A stretch of 64,000 nt of DNA, from NCBI GenBank assembly GCA_963822575.1, contig CAWGHZ010000006.1, positions 434,001 through 498,000 on the forward strand, given 5' to 3'. A model generated the notes under the pieces. That model had not been told where the DNA came from and made no database searches. It saw only the letters and a program-made list of their open reading frames with translations. Source of the DNA: CAWGHZ01 sp963822575. Its GTDB lineage: Bacteria > Pseudomonadota > Alphaproteobacteria > MPNO01 > DASWLB01. The translations under genes and the position numbers were made by a program. Shown piece by piece: positions 1-10,993 of this stretch (the stretch's first letter is position 1; each line of letters begins with the position of its first letter).

Positions 1-358
1 GCTTGTCGACGGCCTGCGCCGCGAGGTGGCGCGAGCCGATGATCGCCGCCTGGGTTTCGTTGGTATAGTAGTCTGGGGTGAGCCCCTGCGTGACGGCCTC
101 GATATTGACCACGTTCTGGCGGCTGCCTTCGAGCACGATCGCCAACTCGGCGACGTAGAGCGGGGTGATCTGGTTGACCGCCAGCACCGCGATCGCCGTG
201 CCCAGGAAGGCGATGCCTCCGATCAGGGCCTTGCGCCGGCGCAGCCCGCCGAGCAGACGGCGCGGATCGAGCGCCTCCCCCTCGCCGGTGGACGGAACCG
301 GGCCGAATTCGGGCGTTGGCTCCCGGGGACGGAGCGGCAGGCGCGTAACCGATGACAT
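1..358 (-). CDS. GumC/Wzz-type exopolysaccharide chain-length protein (N-terminal part)
   Basis: The reading frame starts at an ATG (358-356) and is cut by the window edge after 119 codons. It has a cytoplasmic N-terminus with a DPRRLLGGLRRRK segment (about residues 31-43), one membrane helix at about 45-64, and a periplasmic start reading ITPLYVAELAIVLE. This is the standard opening of Wzz/GumC/ExoP proteins, inner-membrane co-polymerases that set polysaccharide chain length and connect the polymerase to the outer-membrane exporter. The next gene upstream encodes a Wza-type exporter, which fits. A TAGGAG ribosome-binding site precedes the ATG. Whether a C-terminal tyrosine kinase domain follows cannot be seen. 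Confidence 0.8.
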   Translation of the reverse strand, partial: MSSVTRLPLRPREPTPEFGPVPSTGEGEALDPRRLLGGLRRRKALIGGIAFLGTAIAVLAVNQITPLYVAELAIVLEGSRQNVVNIEAVTQGLTPDYYTNETQAAIIGSRHLAAQAVDK

Positions 359-466
359 TTGGGACGAACTCCTACGCCGCTGCCCAATCCCCCGATGGCA
401 TGGCGAGCCTTCAAATTTACTTAATGTTACTCATTTTCAAGGCCATCGGCCAAAATCTTTCAGGCG

Positions 467-1108
467 CTAGAACAGTCGCCGCATCACTTCGACCGTGTCG
501 CCGGGCAGGACGGGCAAATCGAGCGGGACGGAAAGCTCTCTCACCCCGCCGGTGCCGGTCTCGCGCACCACCGTCACCGGCGAGAAGCGTGCCCGGCGAG
601 TATAGCCGCCGGCGATGGCCACCGCACGGCGGGCCGTGAGCCCGGCGACGTAGGGGTAGCTGCCGGCCCGGTTCACCTCGCCATAGATGTAGAACGGCCG
701 GTAGTTCAGGACCTCGACCGTGACGCGCGGGTTGACGATGTAGTTGGCGTTCAACTCGGCGCGGATCTTCTCCTGCACCTCGGGCACGCTCAGCCCCTTG
801 GCGTGCACCTGGCCGAGCAGCGGGTAGGCCAGGTTGCCGGAGCCGTCGATCTCGAACTGGCCGGACTCCTGCGGCTGGCCGAATACAGTCACCTTCAGCT
901 TGTCGCCGGGCCCGAGACGGTAGGCCGAGATGTCCTGCGCCGCGGCGCCTCCGGACGCGACCGGCCGGGCGGTGGAGGCGGGCGCCTCGCTGAACATGTT
1001 GCAGCCGGCACCGGCAAGCAGTGCCGCCACCAGCATCGCGACCAGCCCCGCGTGCCACGGCGCGGACCGGGCTCGAAGCACCCGCGCTCTCCTCGGTCGG
1101 TCAAACAC
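467..1108 (-). CDS. Wza-like polysaccharide export lipoprotein
   Basis: 213 residues from a GTG start. A signal peptide ends in the lipobox LAGAGC with Cys36 as the lipidation site. Next come a poly_export domain (YRLGPGDKLKVTVFGQP, about 62-78; FEIDGSGNLAYPLLGQV after it) and a single SLBB-like segment (RPFYIYGEVNRAGSYPY). Proteins of this family form the outer-membrane channel for exopolysaccharide. At about 210 residues it is a short GumB-type form rather than a full-length Wza. It lies 108 bases upstream of the GumC-like gene on the same strand. An internal ATG in the hydrophobic stretch is a less likely start because it would shorten the signal peptide. Confidence 0.88.
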   Translation of the reverse strand: MFDRPRRARVLRARSAPWHAGLVAMLVAALLAGAGCNMFSEAPASTARPVASGGAAAQDISAYRLGPGDKLKVTVFGQPQESGQFEIDGSGNLAYPLLGQVHAKGLSVPEVQEKIRAELNANYIVNPRVTVEVLNYRPFYIYGEVNRAGSYPYVAGLTARRAVAIAGGYTRRARFSPVTVVRETGTGGVRELSVPLDLPVLPGDTVEVMRRLF

Positions 1109-1235
1109 CGTTTACCTTTACCTTCGGGCCGGCCGGGTTATTCCCGTGCGGCATGCCATCCTGCCGGCCATCATTGCCGGTTGGTGCCGAATCGCAAGGA
1201 CGACGGTCACAAACCGCATATTTGGCCGCAGCGGC

Positions 1236-2568
1236 CTACAGGTGCTCGCCCACCGCCAGCGACAGGGTCTGGTCGCTGAACCCGACACCGGCCAGGGTGG
1301 AGCTGCGCCGCGTCATGCCGTAGGAGAGCCGGGCGTACCATTTGCTGCCGATCGCATATTCGAACCCGGCCGAACCGGTGACCACCGTGTCGTCCCGCTG
1401 GATGCCCTGGAAATTCTGCAGGCTGTAGCCGAAGCGCAGCGAGACGATCAGGTTGTAGAGGTACTCGTAATCGAGCCCCAGCGTACCGTCCGTGGTCAGG
1501 ATCCCGGATACGCCCCGCTCGGTCGTTTCGTCCACCCTCCGGGTCAGCCCCGCCGTCACGGTGACAAGTCCCGTCGGGTTCCAGATCAGCTTGCCGTCGA
1601 TCGAGAAGCCGCCGATCGTATTGAAGCTCGGCTCGTCGTAGCTCTGGCGCAGATAGCCCGCGCCCAGCTCGGCGAAGGTCGCGGCCGAGGCGTCCCATGA
1701 GAGACCCGCCCGCACATCGAACCCGCTCGATCCCTGAATGAGCCCCGCCGAGTCGATCCGGCGCGCAAAAACGCGCGTGTTGTAGCTCGGCTCGATGAAG
1801 GCGGTCGTGCCGGGGCTGAACTCGTAGCCGGTGCGAAACGAAACCTTGGTCTCCACCCGGTCGCCGTCGCCGGTGATCGCGGGGTCGCCGCCCGACTCGG
1901 TGATGTCGTCGCGGTTGAGCTTCGCGTCGAGCAGGATCGCATCCGCCAGGTAGCGCGCCTCGCCGCGCACGTTCACGATGTCCTCGAAAAGCGGCGGGGT
2001 GGCGATGCCGCCCTGGTTGCTGGGCGTGCCGCGCGCGACCTGCTGATGACGATAGCTCGCGTCGCCGACGACGGTGGTGACGTCCGAAACGTCAATGTTG
2101 CCGCCGGCATCGAACCGGTAGTTGACGAAATCCTCGGACGGATAGACTACGTGCCGGCCGATATCGCCGTTGATGGCGACGTGCGCCCCGTGATTGACCC
2201 AGTCCGAGGCGATGGCGAGCGCCGGGCGCACATCGAAGATCGCGTCCGACTTCGTGTTCTTTTCCTCCCGGAACACGTTCGAAGTCATATGTGACGGCGC
2301 CCTCGGTGGTGGGGTGAACGATGAAGCTCGCGAGCGGCGAGCTCTTGTTCTCCACCGACTTGGCGTCGATTAGGCCGACCTTGTACAGCACCTCGTCGAG
2401 CTCGAGCCCCATCGGCTCGAATTCGGGCCGCGGGCGCACGGTGACCAATTCGTTCCGGGCCTGCTGAGCCTCGGCCGCCGGCGGCAACAGCGCGGCGAGG
2501 CCGGCCGCGGCGGCGGCGAGGCCCGGCGCCCAGCGGCGCGGGGGCCGCGTGCGGCCGCGTCGTCGCAT
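1236..2568 (-). CDS. Outer-membrane beta-barrel protein of the EPS locus (BBP2_2-like), frame-disrupted
   Basis: Two overlapping frames make one protein. The first (from ATG 2568) has a signal peptide ending PPAAEAQ, then TVRPRPEFEPMGLEL and GAVTYD. The second continues SNVFREEKNTKSDAIFDVRP and ends in barrel-like repeats (FEYAIGSKWYARLSYGM). In this family the join normally reads YDSNVF or YDDNIF. The sequence has GACTTCGAAC on the coding strand; dropping one T gives GAC TCG AAC and joins the frames. The restored length is 443 residues, normal for the family. It sits one base after the unknown secreted protein and upstream of the Wza-like gene. Its role is probably an outer-membrane component of polysaccharide export, which is inferred from location. 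Confidence 0.75.
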
Positions 2569-2569
2569 C

Positions 2570-3715
2570 TCAGCTCGGGCTTGCCTGTTCCGTGTTCTGG
2601 AACACCGGCGGCGGCAGGTCGATCGGCACTACGGCCTGGTTCGCCTGCCGGTTGCCGGCGGCCGGCGCGATGTTCTGCAGCGCGGCGACCGCACCGGCCG
2701 CCTGCAGCGCCTGCACCGCGGCCGTCTGGATCTGCGCGTCGAGATTGAGGCGCTGTTCTATCGACATCACCGCGTGCTGCGCCGCCGCGCTGAGATGGAG
2801 GTCGCCAGGCGCGTTCGCCGGTTCGACGAGCATCCCGGTCAGGTAGGTTGGCATGCCACCCATCGGCACCAGGTCGAGATGGATTTTGCCGCTCACCGGC
2901 AACACCTCGATCACCACCGCACCGCCATGCTCGAACTGGCCGCCGGTCGCGCCACCGCTGCCCAGCAGCATGGCGTTCTCCATCCATTCGTCGGGATGCG
3001 AGCCCATCACCTCCATCGGCGCACCGTTGGCCATGATCATGTGGCCGAACGATGCGGCGGCGTGCGCGGAATCGCCCAGATTCCTGGTCATAAGCACGAT
3101 GCGGAAGGGCGTCGTGCCGGTTACCGGCAGGTCGATCGACCGGACACCCGAGACGCCGTCGGCCAGCATCCCCTTTACGCCGGTCGCGCCGAGTATGGCG
3201 AGATTGCCTGTGATGCGCGGATCGCCCGGCGCGACACGCTGGAACCCGGAGGCCGGCGGCGCGCCCCGCCTGCCGAAATCGAGGGCGAAGACGGCATGGC
3301 TGGGCTTGAAGCTTTCGTGCACGCTGAGTTTGAGGACGTGGGTGCGGTCAAGCGCGAGGCGGGCGGCCTGCGTCACCCGGTCCATCGCCTGGAGCATCGC
3401 CGCGGCGTCGGGCGTGCCGCCGGTTGCGCCGCCGGGGTGCAGGAGCGCGATCAGCCCGATTGCACGTCGCGCCACCTCCTCCGGCGAGACCTGCGGCCCG
3501 AACCAGTTGCGCAGCGCGGCAAGCCCTTGCGGCGAGCCGGTCCGCGCGCCGTCGAGAACCGCGGGCGGCGGAGGCGACAGCTCGGCGGGCGCCGACGTGC
3601 CCGCCCCGGCGCCGGCCGGCGTGTCGGCGGCGCGCGCCGCGACCGCGCTCAGCGCAAGCGCGGCGACGGCGACCGCTGCCAGCCTCGCAAATCGCCCCGT
3701 GATCGGTTGAAACAT
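2570..3715 (-). CDS. Secreted protein of unknown function in the EPS locus
   Basis: 381 residues. I do not recognise the family. A signal peptide with a long Ala/Val core ends near ARA-AD (about residue 30), so the protein is exported. A low-complexity Pro/Ala linker follows (about 33-55). The middle contains a Gly-rich stretch HPGGATGGTPD (about 92-102) and a hydrophobic beta-rich region, and the end is Ala/Gln-rich with a Pro-rich tail. It ends one base before the beta-barrel gene and is probably cotranscribed with it, so a role in polysaccharide export, modification or anchoring is an inference from position only. There is no lipobox, obvious catalytic motif or C-terminal sorting signal. 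Confidence 0.7.
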   Translation of the reverse strand: MFQPITGRFARLAAVAVAALALSAVAARAADTPAGAGAGTSAPAELSPPPPAVLDGARTGSPQGLAALRNWFGPQVSPEEVARRAIGLIALLHPGGATGGTPDAAAMLQAMDRVTQAARLALDRTHVLKLSVHESFKPSHAVFALDFGRRGAPPASGFQRVAPGDPRITGNLAILGATGVKGMLADGVSGVRSIDLPVTGTTPFRIVLMTRNLGDSAHAAASFGHMIMANGAPMEVMGSHPDEWMENAMLLGSGGATGGQFEHGGAVVIEVLPVSGKIHLDLVPMGGMPTYLTGMLVEPANAPGDLHLSAAAQHAVMSIEQRLNLDAQIQTAAVQALQAAGAVAALQNIAPAAGNRQANQAVVPIDLPPPVFQNTEQASPS

Positions 3716-3825
3716 GCCCCGTTTCCCGCCTAGCCTGGTCCCCCGCCCTGGCTTCCGGCGGGCGGCTCCGCACGGCAGTTATACACCAAATCCTTCAATT
3801 TTCGTTGGTTTGGATGTGACCGGCG

Positions 3826-4107
3826 TCACTTCCGCACGGCGAGACCGCGCGCGACGAGGTCGGCGATGGCGCGATCGAGGTCGGCCCGGATCGTCGCGTT
3901 TCCCGCCTCCGGGAAGGCGGCGGCGAACAGCTCGGTCAGCTCGGCCGCGCTGCGCGGCTCGGCCAGCAGGCGCCACAGTGCACTGGTCACGGCGTCGAGA
4001 TAGAACACCTCCTGGCTCTCCGGCTCGACCAGGAAGGTCTCGTCGTCCACCACCGTCTCGCTGATCGCCGGGTTGCGCCAGAAGCGCGGCTCAGCCATGG
4101 GCGACAT
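3826..4107 (-). CDS. PqqD-like peptide-binding protein
   Basis: About 93 residues from ATG 4107 (MSPMAEPRF), or 90 from ATG 4098; neither has a strong ribosome-binding site. The sequence reads VDDETFLVEPESQEVFYLDAV, then ALWRLLAEPRSAAELTELF and a last helix DLDRAIADLVARGL. This is the pattern of the PqqD winged-helix fold: beta hairpin, a 'hN..a..iw.l' helix and a C-terminal helix. PqqD proteins chaperone precursor peptides, but stand-alone copies paired with HPr-kinase-like proteins occur in exopolysaccharide and exosortase loci, where their job is unknown. Here it follows, and overlaps, such a kinase-like gene, and no radical SAM enzyme is nearby. A pyrroloquinoline-quinone role is therefore unlikely. 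Confidence 0.8.
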   Translation of the reverse strand: MSPMAEPRFWRNPAISETVVDDETFLVEPESQEVFYLDAVTSALWRLLAEPRSAAELTELFAAAFPEAGNATIRADLDRAIADLVARGLAVRK

Positions 4108-4988
4108 CCGGCGGGCGCGGGCGCGAAGGCGGCCGCAATCCGCCCCGCCGCCCGGCGGCTTTCGGCGAAGGCGAGGCGCAGGACCGGCACGAGCCGGGCG
4201 AGCGTTTCGAGGTCGCGCACCAGCGTCACGGCCGGCCGGCCGGCGGCATAGCAATGCGGCACCAGGGCGCGCACCGCGGCGGCCGGAGACAGAAGCTCCA
4301 GCCCTTCCTCAGCCGCGCCGCGGGCCAGGACGACCAGGGCCGCCAGCGGCGCGGCGGCGCCGCGCGGCGCCTGCTCGCCCGGCTGCATGCGCAGGTAAGC
4401 CGCGGCCGCGCCCGAAAGGACGGTGCGGTCGGCGACGAAGCGGCCGTATTCCGCGCCGCAGTCCGGCGGCAGCGGCAACCGGGCCTTGGGCGCGAGGCCG
4501 AAGGCGACCGCTTGCGGCGCGCCGCCGAGGCGGAGCCCCAGCCGGTCGTCGCCGTAAAGGAGATGGCCGGAAGCGGCCAGCATCAATGCGACGGAGGACT
4601 TCCCGGCGCCCGAATCGCCGACCAGCCCGACCACCCCGCCGCCGATCCGCGCCGCGCCGGCGTGGAGGCAGACCAGCATCGGGTCGCGCGCCACCTCGAC
4701 CATGACGAGCGCCCCGGCGAGCGCGTTCGCCGCGTCGACTTCATTGACGAAGCCCGTTTCCGCACCGAACGCGCCGCTGACGGCGAAGCCGGCTGCCGCG
4801 TTGCCGCCGATTTCGATGTCGGGGACATCGCCGGGGAGGGACGGGCGCGGATCCCAGCCTTCGAGAAACGGGCCGAGCTGGGCGACGACCGGCGCGGCGG
4901 CGGGCCCGGCGACGACAACCGGTCGGCCCTCGGCGCCCAGCCGCCAGGAAAACTCAGCGCTCTTCGACGACGTTCTCGCGCGGCGCAT
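3987..4988 (-). CDS. HPr kinase-like P-loop protein
   Basis: 333 residues from ATG 4988. A Walker A motif GDSGAGKSS lies at about residue 124, followed by LLYGDDRLGL (Walker-B-like), then KARLPLP and LAALVVLARG, the arrangement of the HprK C-terminal kinase fold. There is no separate N-terminal HprK domain, so it belongs with the short HprK-related proteins rather than true HPr kinases. The last 40 or so codons run through the start of the PqqD-like gene in another frame, giving a 121-base overlap with little family resemblance. Either the overlap is real or the stop was lost by an indel. It starts inside the last 35 bases of regA, so translation may be coupled. Substrate unknown. Confidence 0.78.
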   Translation of the reverse strand: MRRARTSSKSAEFSWRLGAEGRPVVVAGPAAAPVVAQLGPFLEGWDPRPSLPGDVPDIEIGGNAAAGFAVSGAFGAETGFVNEVDAANALAGALVMVEVARDPMLVCLHAGAARIGGGVVGLVGDSGAGKSSVALMLAASGHLLYGDDRLGLRLGGAPQAVAFGLAPKARLPLPPDCGAEYGRFVADRTVLSGAAAAYLRMQPGEQAPRGAAAPLAALVVLARGAAEEGLELLSPAAAVRALVPHCYAAGRPAVTLVRDLETLARLVPVLRLAFAESRRAAGRIAAAFAPAPAGCRPWLSRASGATRRSARRWWTTRPSWSSRRARRCSISTP

Positions 4989-5525
4989 GCTTGGACAGGA
5001 TCCGCTGCAGGGTGCGCCGGTGCATGTTCAGGCGGCGCGCCGTCTCCGAGACGTTGCGGTCGCACTGCTCGAAGACGCGCTGGATGTGCTCCCACCGGAC
5101 GCGGTCGGCGGACATCGGGTTCTCCGGCGGCGGCGGCAGGGCCTGCTCGCGCGCGAGGAGCGCCGCCTCGACCTGGTCCGCGTCCGCCGGCTTGGCGAGG
5201 TAGTCGAGCGCACCGGCCTTCACCGCGGCCACCGCGGTCGCGATGTTGCCGTAGCCCGTGAGCATCACGATGCGCGAATCCGGCCGAGCGTTCCGCAGGG
5301 CCGTCACCACGTCAAGGCCCGAGCCGTCATCGAGTCGCAAATCCAGGACGGCATAGGCGGGCGGGGCGGCGCGCGCGGCGGCGATCCCTTCGGCCACCGA
5401 CTGCGCCGTCTGCACGTCATAGCCGCGCCGCTCCATGGCGCGGGCGAGACGGGCGAGGAACGGGGCGTCGTCGTCTACGATCAGGAGCGACCGTTCGCCC
5501 CGGGGGACTCGTGGGTCTGGGTCAT
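4954..5525 (-). CDS. regA: RegA/ActR-type redox response regulator, frame-disrupted near the start
   Basis: The body shows the phosphoacceptor receiver domain (LLIVDDD, LDLRLDDGSG, MLTGYG, then LAKPADADQ) and the RegA signature NPMSADRVRWEHIQRVFE. It ends in a Fis-type helix-turn-helix, NVSETARRLNMHRRTLQRIL. RegA controls photosynthesis, respiration, nitrogen and carbon fixation genes in response to redox state. ATG 5525 overlaps the regB stop as ATGA, and its frame reads MTQTHESPGANG before hitting a stop. The receiver frame has no ATG, GTG or TTG in the right place. Adding one base near the C4G5 run and GACTC at 5498-5510 joins them and gives 190 residues, the usual length. Confidence 0.85.
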
Positions 5526-6857
5526 GACTCTCGGCTTTCTTCCGACGGGAACAGGGCGGGCTGGTCCGCCTCGGCTGTCTCCAATATGGAGCAATTCCAG
5601 CGAACTGCAACCTCGGCGCCGCCTTGCGGGCGGTTGGCGAAGGCGACGCGCCCCCCGGTCCGGCGCAGCAGCGTCTGGGCGATGAAGATGCCGAGGCCCA
5701 TGTGCGCGCCGCCGTCGCGCCAGCCCGAGACATAGGGCTCGCCCAGCCGTTCCATGATGCCGGGCTGGAATCCCGGCCCGTCATCGGCGACGACCACCGA
5801 GACCTGGTCATCGCCCCAGCGTGTGGTGACCGAGACGGTCTCGCGCGCCACCTGGACCGCGTTCTGGATCAGATTGCCGAGTCCCTGAAGGAACTCCGCC
5901 GAACGCACGACCTGCGGCTCGGGCGCGGTCTCGCCGGCGATGGGCTCGGCGACGAAGGCGAGTTCGATCCCCTTGTTGGCGTAGGGCGCGGCGGCGAGCT
6001 CGACCACTGCCGAGATCGGCAGCCGGTTGAACGGCTCCTCTCCCTCGGGGCGCGCGGCGAGCCGCGCCAAGATGTCGCGGCACCGCGCCACTTCGCTGAT
6101 CAGAAGCGCCACGTCCTCGCCGATCGGGCTTTCGGCCGCCACGTCGCGGGCGATCTCGCGCGCGACGACCGAGATGGTGCCGAGGGGGCTGCCCAGCTCG
6201 TGCGCGGCGGCGGCGGCGAGCGCGCCGAGGGCGGAAAGCTGGCGCTCGCGCGACAGCGCGAGCTGCGCGGCGGCAAGCGCATCCTGCATGCGCCGCGCCT
6301 CGGCCGCGACGCGCCAGGCATAGGTGGCGAAGAACACGATGCCGAGCCCGAGCGCCGTCCAGATGCCGAGTACGTAGACCAGGGGAAGGGCGAGCCCGCC
6401 GCCCTGCCAGGGCAGCGGCATGTGCACAACGGCGAGCAGCGCTGATCGCCGCCACCGAGAGGGCGCAGAGCACCACGGTCGGGCGCGCGCCCAGGATGGT
6501 GGCCGAGACCGAGACGGGCGCAATCAGCAGTACGGCGAACGGATTCTGCAACCCGCCAGTCAGGAACAGCAGCACCGAAAGCTGGACGATGTCGTAGGCG
6601 AGGAACCACGCGGCCGCGACCTCGCTGAGCCGGACGGCGCGCGGCCGCTCCAGCATCGCCACGGTGACGGCCAGGTTCACCGCCGCCGACGCGCCGATCA
6701 CGATCAGGCAGGCGCCGAGCGGCAAGTGGTATTCCAGCCCGTAATGCACCACCAGGATGGCGAGCGCCTGGCCGGCAACTCCCACCCAGCGGATCGTCGT
6801 GAGCGTGCGCAGGCGGACCCGGCCCGGCTCCGAGGTTTGCGTGTCGAGCCGCGCCAT
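5522..6857 (-). CDS. regB: RegB/PrrB-type redox sensor histidine kinase, frame-disrupted
   Basis: The first frame (from 6857) gives the six-helix membrane domain with the RegB quinone-site motif GGLQNPF at residues 101-107. The second frame carries the rest. It has the last helices (WTALGLGIVFFATYAW), the H-box AAAHELGSPLGTI and a cysteine in VARCRDILARL, where RegB has its redox-active Cys. The ATPase motifs follow: NLIQNAVQVA, VVADDGPGF, GLGIFIAQTLL. The frames meet near 6440; removing one base joins SVAAI to LLAVVHMPLPW and gives 444 residues, normal for RegB. RegB phosphorylates RegA when the quinone pool and thiols are reduced. It heads the minus-strand run that leads into the EPS genes. 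Confidence 0.87.
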
Positions 6858-6882
6858 CAGCCGGTCACCGGGCGGTATGCGC

Positions 6883-7929
6883 TCACGCGATCAGGAAGGT
6901 CTCGAATGCCTTCTCGGCACGGCGGGACGGGAAGCCGCCGCGCACCGCGCCGGGGCGCAGGTCGCGGTAGAAGGTGCGGAAGCCCTGGCCCAGCGGGCGC
7001 GAGTTGGGCACCGAGAGCCACAGGCGGAGAAGGTGGCGCTTGCGCTCCGGCTCGGGCCAGTCGTGGAACTCGGTGCGCGAGTGGAACATGGTGTGGTTGT
7101 TGACGAACTGGATGTCGCCCGGCTCGAACATCATGGTCAGGCGGAACTCGTCGGAGTTGGCGATCGCATCCAGGAGGTCCAGCGCCTCGGTCTGGGCGGC
7201 GGTGAGGCGCGGCACCTCGGGCATCGCCTGGGCATTGCGGATGTGGCCGCGCACGTAGCGGCTGGCGAACCTGCCCTGCGTCAGGGAGAACACGGTCTGC
7301 TGGTAGTAGGGCTTCATACCCGCTGGCTCCTGCCCCTGCCAGGACCAGGACATCGGCTGGTACAGCACCTCCACCAGGTCGGGCCGGCAGCGCAGCATCT
7401 CGTTGTGCACGGCGACCGCGCTGGTGAGGTGGCTGAGCCCGCCCTCCTTCGCGACCTGCAGGCAGAACAACCCCGTCACGTCGCAGGAATCGCAGTGGCA
7501 TGAGAGCTCGGCCGACGAGGTGTAGCCGCGTCCACGCGCCGAGTTGAGCTCGACGCCGAGGTCGCGCACGTCGCCCAGCACGTCGCCGGCCATCGACTGG
7601 GTGACCGCGGTGCCGAGATGGAGCCCGAGCCCCCAATAGATGAACTTCAGGTCCGGCTTGTCGTAGCGCCGCGCCGGGAAGCCGCGCAAAAGCCGCAGGC
7701 CGGGCCCGTTCTCGAGCTCGTCGAGCACGCGCGCGAGCACGGCGGAGACGGTGGGCAGCGGGAAATCGTCGCGCGTAAGGTCGGCCGGGGTGCGGCCGCG
7801 GCGCTTGGCGTGGGCGAGCGCGGCGTCGATCTCCGCCGCCTCGGCGTCGGAGAAATGGTAAATCCAGCGGTCGGAGCGGGCAAGCTCCGGCCCGCGCCAG
7901 TCGGCGGGGCCGGGGATCGGCTCGGGCAT
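6883..7929 (-). CDS. TauD/TfdA-like Fe(II)/2-oxoglutarate-type dioxygenase
   Basis: 348 residues from ATG 7929 (MPEPIPGPADW); the frame is open further upstream but without family resemblance. The iron ligands are readable: HCD of SCHCDSCD (about residue 143) as HxD and a distal His in NNHTMFHSR (about 280). A following Arg in RKRHLLRLWL (about 298) would bind the co-substrate carboxylate. A long N-terminal part (FSDAEAAEIDAAL) resembles the TauD-like oxygenases of gamma-butyrobetaine hydroxylase type. The family hydroxylates small acids such as taurine, betaines or aryloxyalkanoates; the substrate here cannot be told. It ends 26 bases before regB but is transcribed from its own divergent region shared with glgP. 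Confidence 0.85.
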   Translation of the reverse strand: MPEPIPGPADWRGPELARSDRWIYHFSDAEAAEIDAALAHAKRRGRTPADLTRDDFPLPTVSAVLARVLDELENGPGLRLLRGFPARRYDKPDLKFIYWGLGLHLGTAVTQSMAGDVLGDVRDLGVELNSARGRGYTSSAELSCHCDSCDVTGLFCLQVAKEGGLSHLTSAVAVHNEMLRCRPDLVEVLYQPMSWSWQGQEPAGMKPYYQQTVFSLTQGRFASRYVRGHIRNAQAMPEVPRLTAAQTEALDLLDAIANSDEFRLTMMFEPGDIQFVNNHTMFHSRTEFHDWPEPERKRHLLRLWLSVPNSRPLGQGFRTFYRDLRPGAVRGGFPSRRAEKAFETFLIA

Positions 7930-8154
7930 GGCGATATCCTCAATTCGTCGCGCCGATCCTAGCGCGGCCCGGCGCAATCCACCATCGGCTCGCGTGGCCA
8001 CAGTGCGCCCCGTTGCGAGTCCCTCTCCCGCGTGATAACCCCGATGCGTGAGGGGGACGCCAGGACGGCGCGATTAACCGAATCGCGACCGGTATGCGCG
8101 TATGCAATCGGCGGACGCCCGGCCGGGGCCGGCACCGCTTCTTAGGATGAATGC

Positions 8155-10668
<2,514 letters not shown>

Positions 10669-10677
10669 GGTGCGCGC

Positions 10678-10845
10678 CTACCGCGAATTGCGGCTGTCGC
10701 GGATGTCCTGCCACAGCGCGACGAACATCAGGCAGAGGCAGAGACCCGTGATGACGAGGAGCGCCGGCTTGCCGACCGAAACGGCAAGGAAGCCGACATA
10801 GCCGACCGCGAGCGCGGCGGCTACGATGCTGGCGAACAAGACCAT
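10678..10845 (-). CDS. Small two-helix membrane protein (55 aa)
   Basis: A 55-residue protein from ATG 10845 with a strong GGGAGG ribosome-binding site ten bases upstream. Two hydrophobic segments (ASIVAAALAVGYVGFLAV and PALLVITGLCLCLMFVALW) are followed by a charged tail DIRDSRNSR. The longer open frame upstream of this start is not protein-like. It lies between glgP (convergent) and the divergent TRAP transporter operon. Function unknown; it may be an assembly or regulatory subunit of a membrane complex, but nothing in the sequence says which. Confidence 0.65.
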   Translation of the reverse strand: MVLFASIVAAALAVGYVGFLAVSVGKPALLVITGLCLCLMFVALWQDIRDSRNSR

Positions 10846-10993
10846 GACTGTCGGGCCTCCCTCCCGGCGCTCGCCCCGATTACAGCGCGCTTTCCGCCCC
10901 GGCACAAGGCCGCCCGTTCGGTTCCGCCCACGCGGCTTGCTCTTGGGCGCCCGATGGGCCATGCTTTGCGCCAATGAAAATAGGGAGGTCAAG

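Noticed and set aside
3826..4107. PQQ biosynthesis gene
   Set aside because: No pqqA, B, C or E is nearby, and the partner is an HprK-like protein in a polysaccharide locus.
5522..6857. Two separate sensor kinase genes
   Set aside because: The membrane half and the kinase half fit one RegB of normal length once a single base is removed, so they are one gene.
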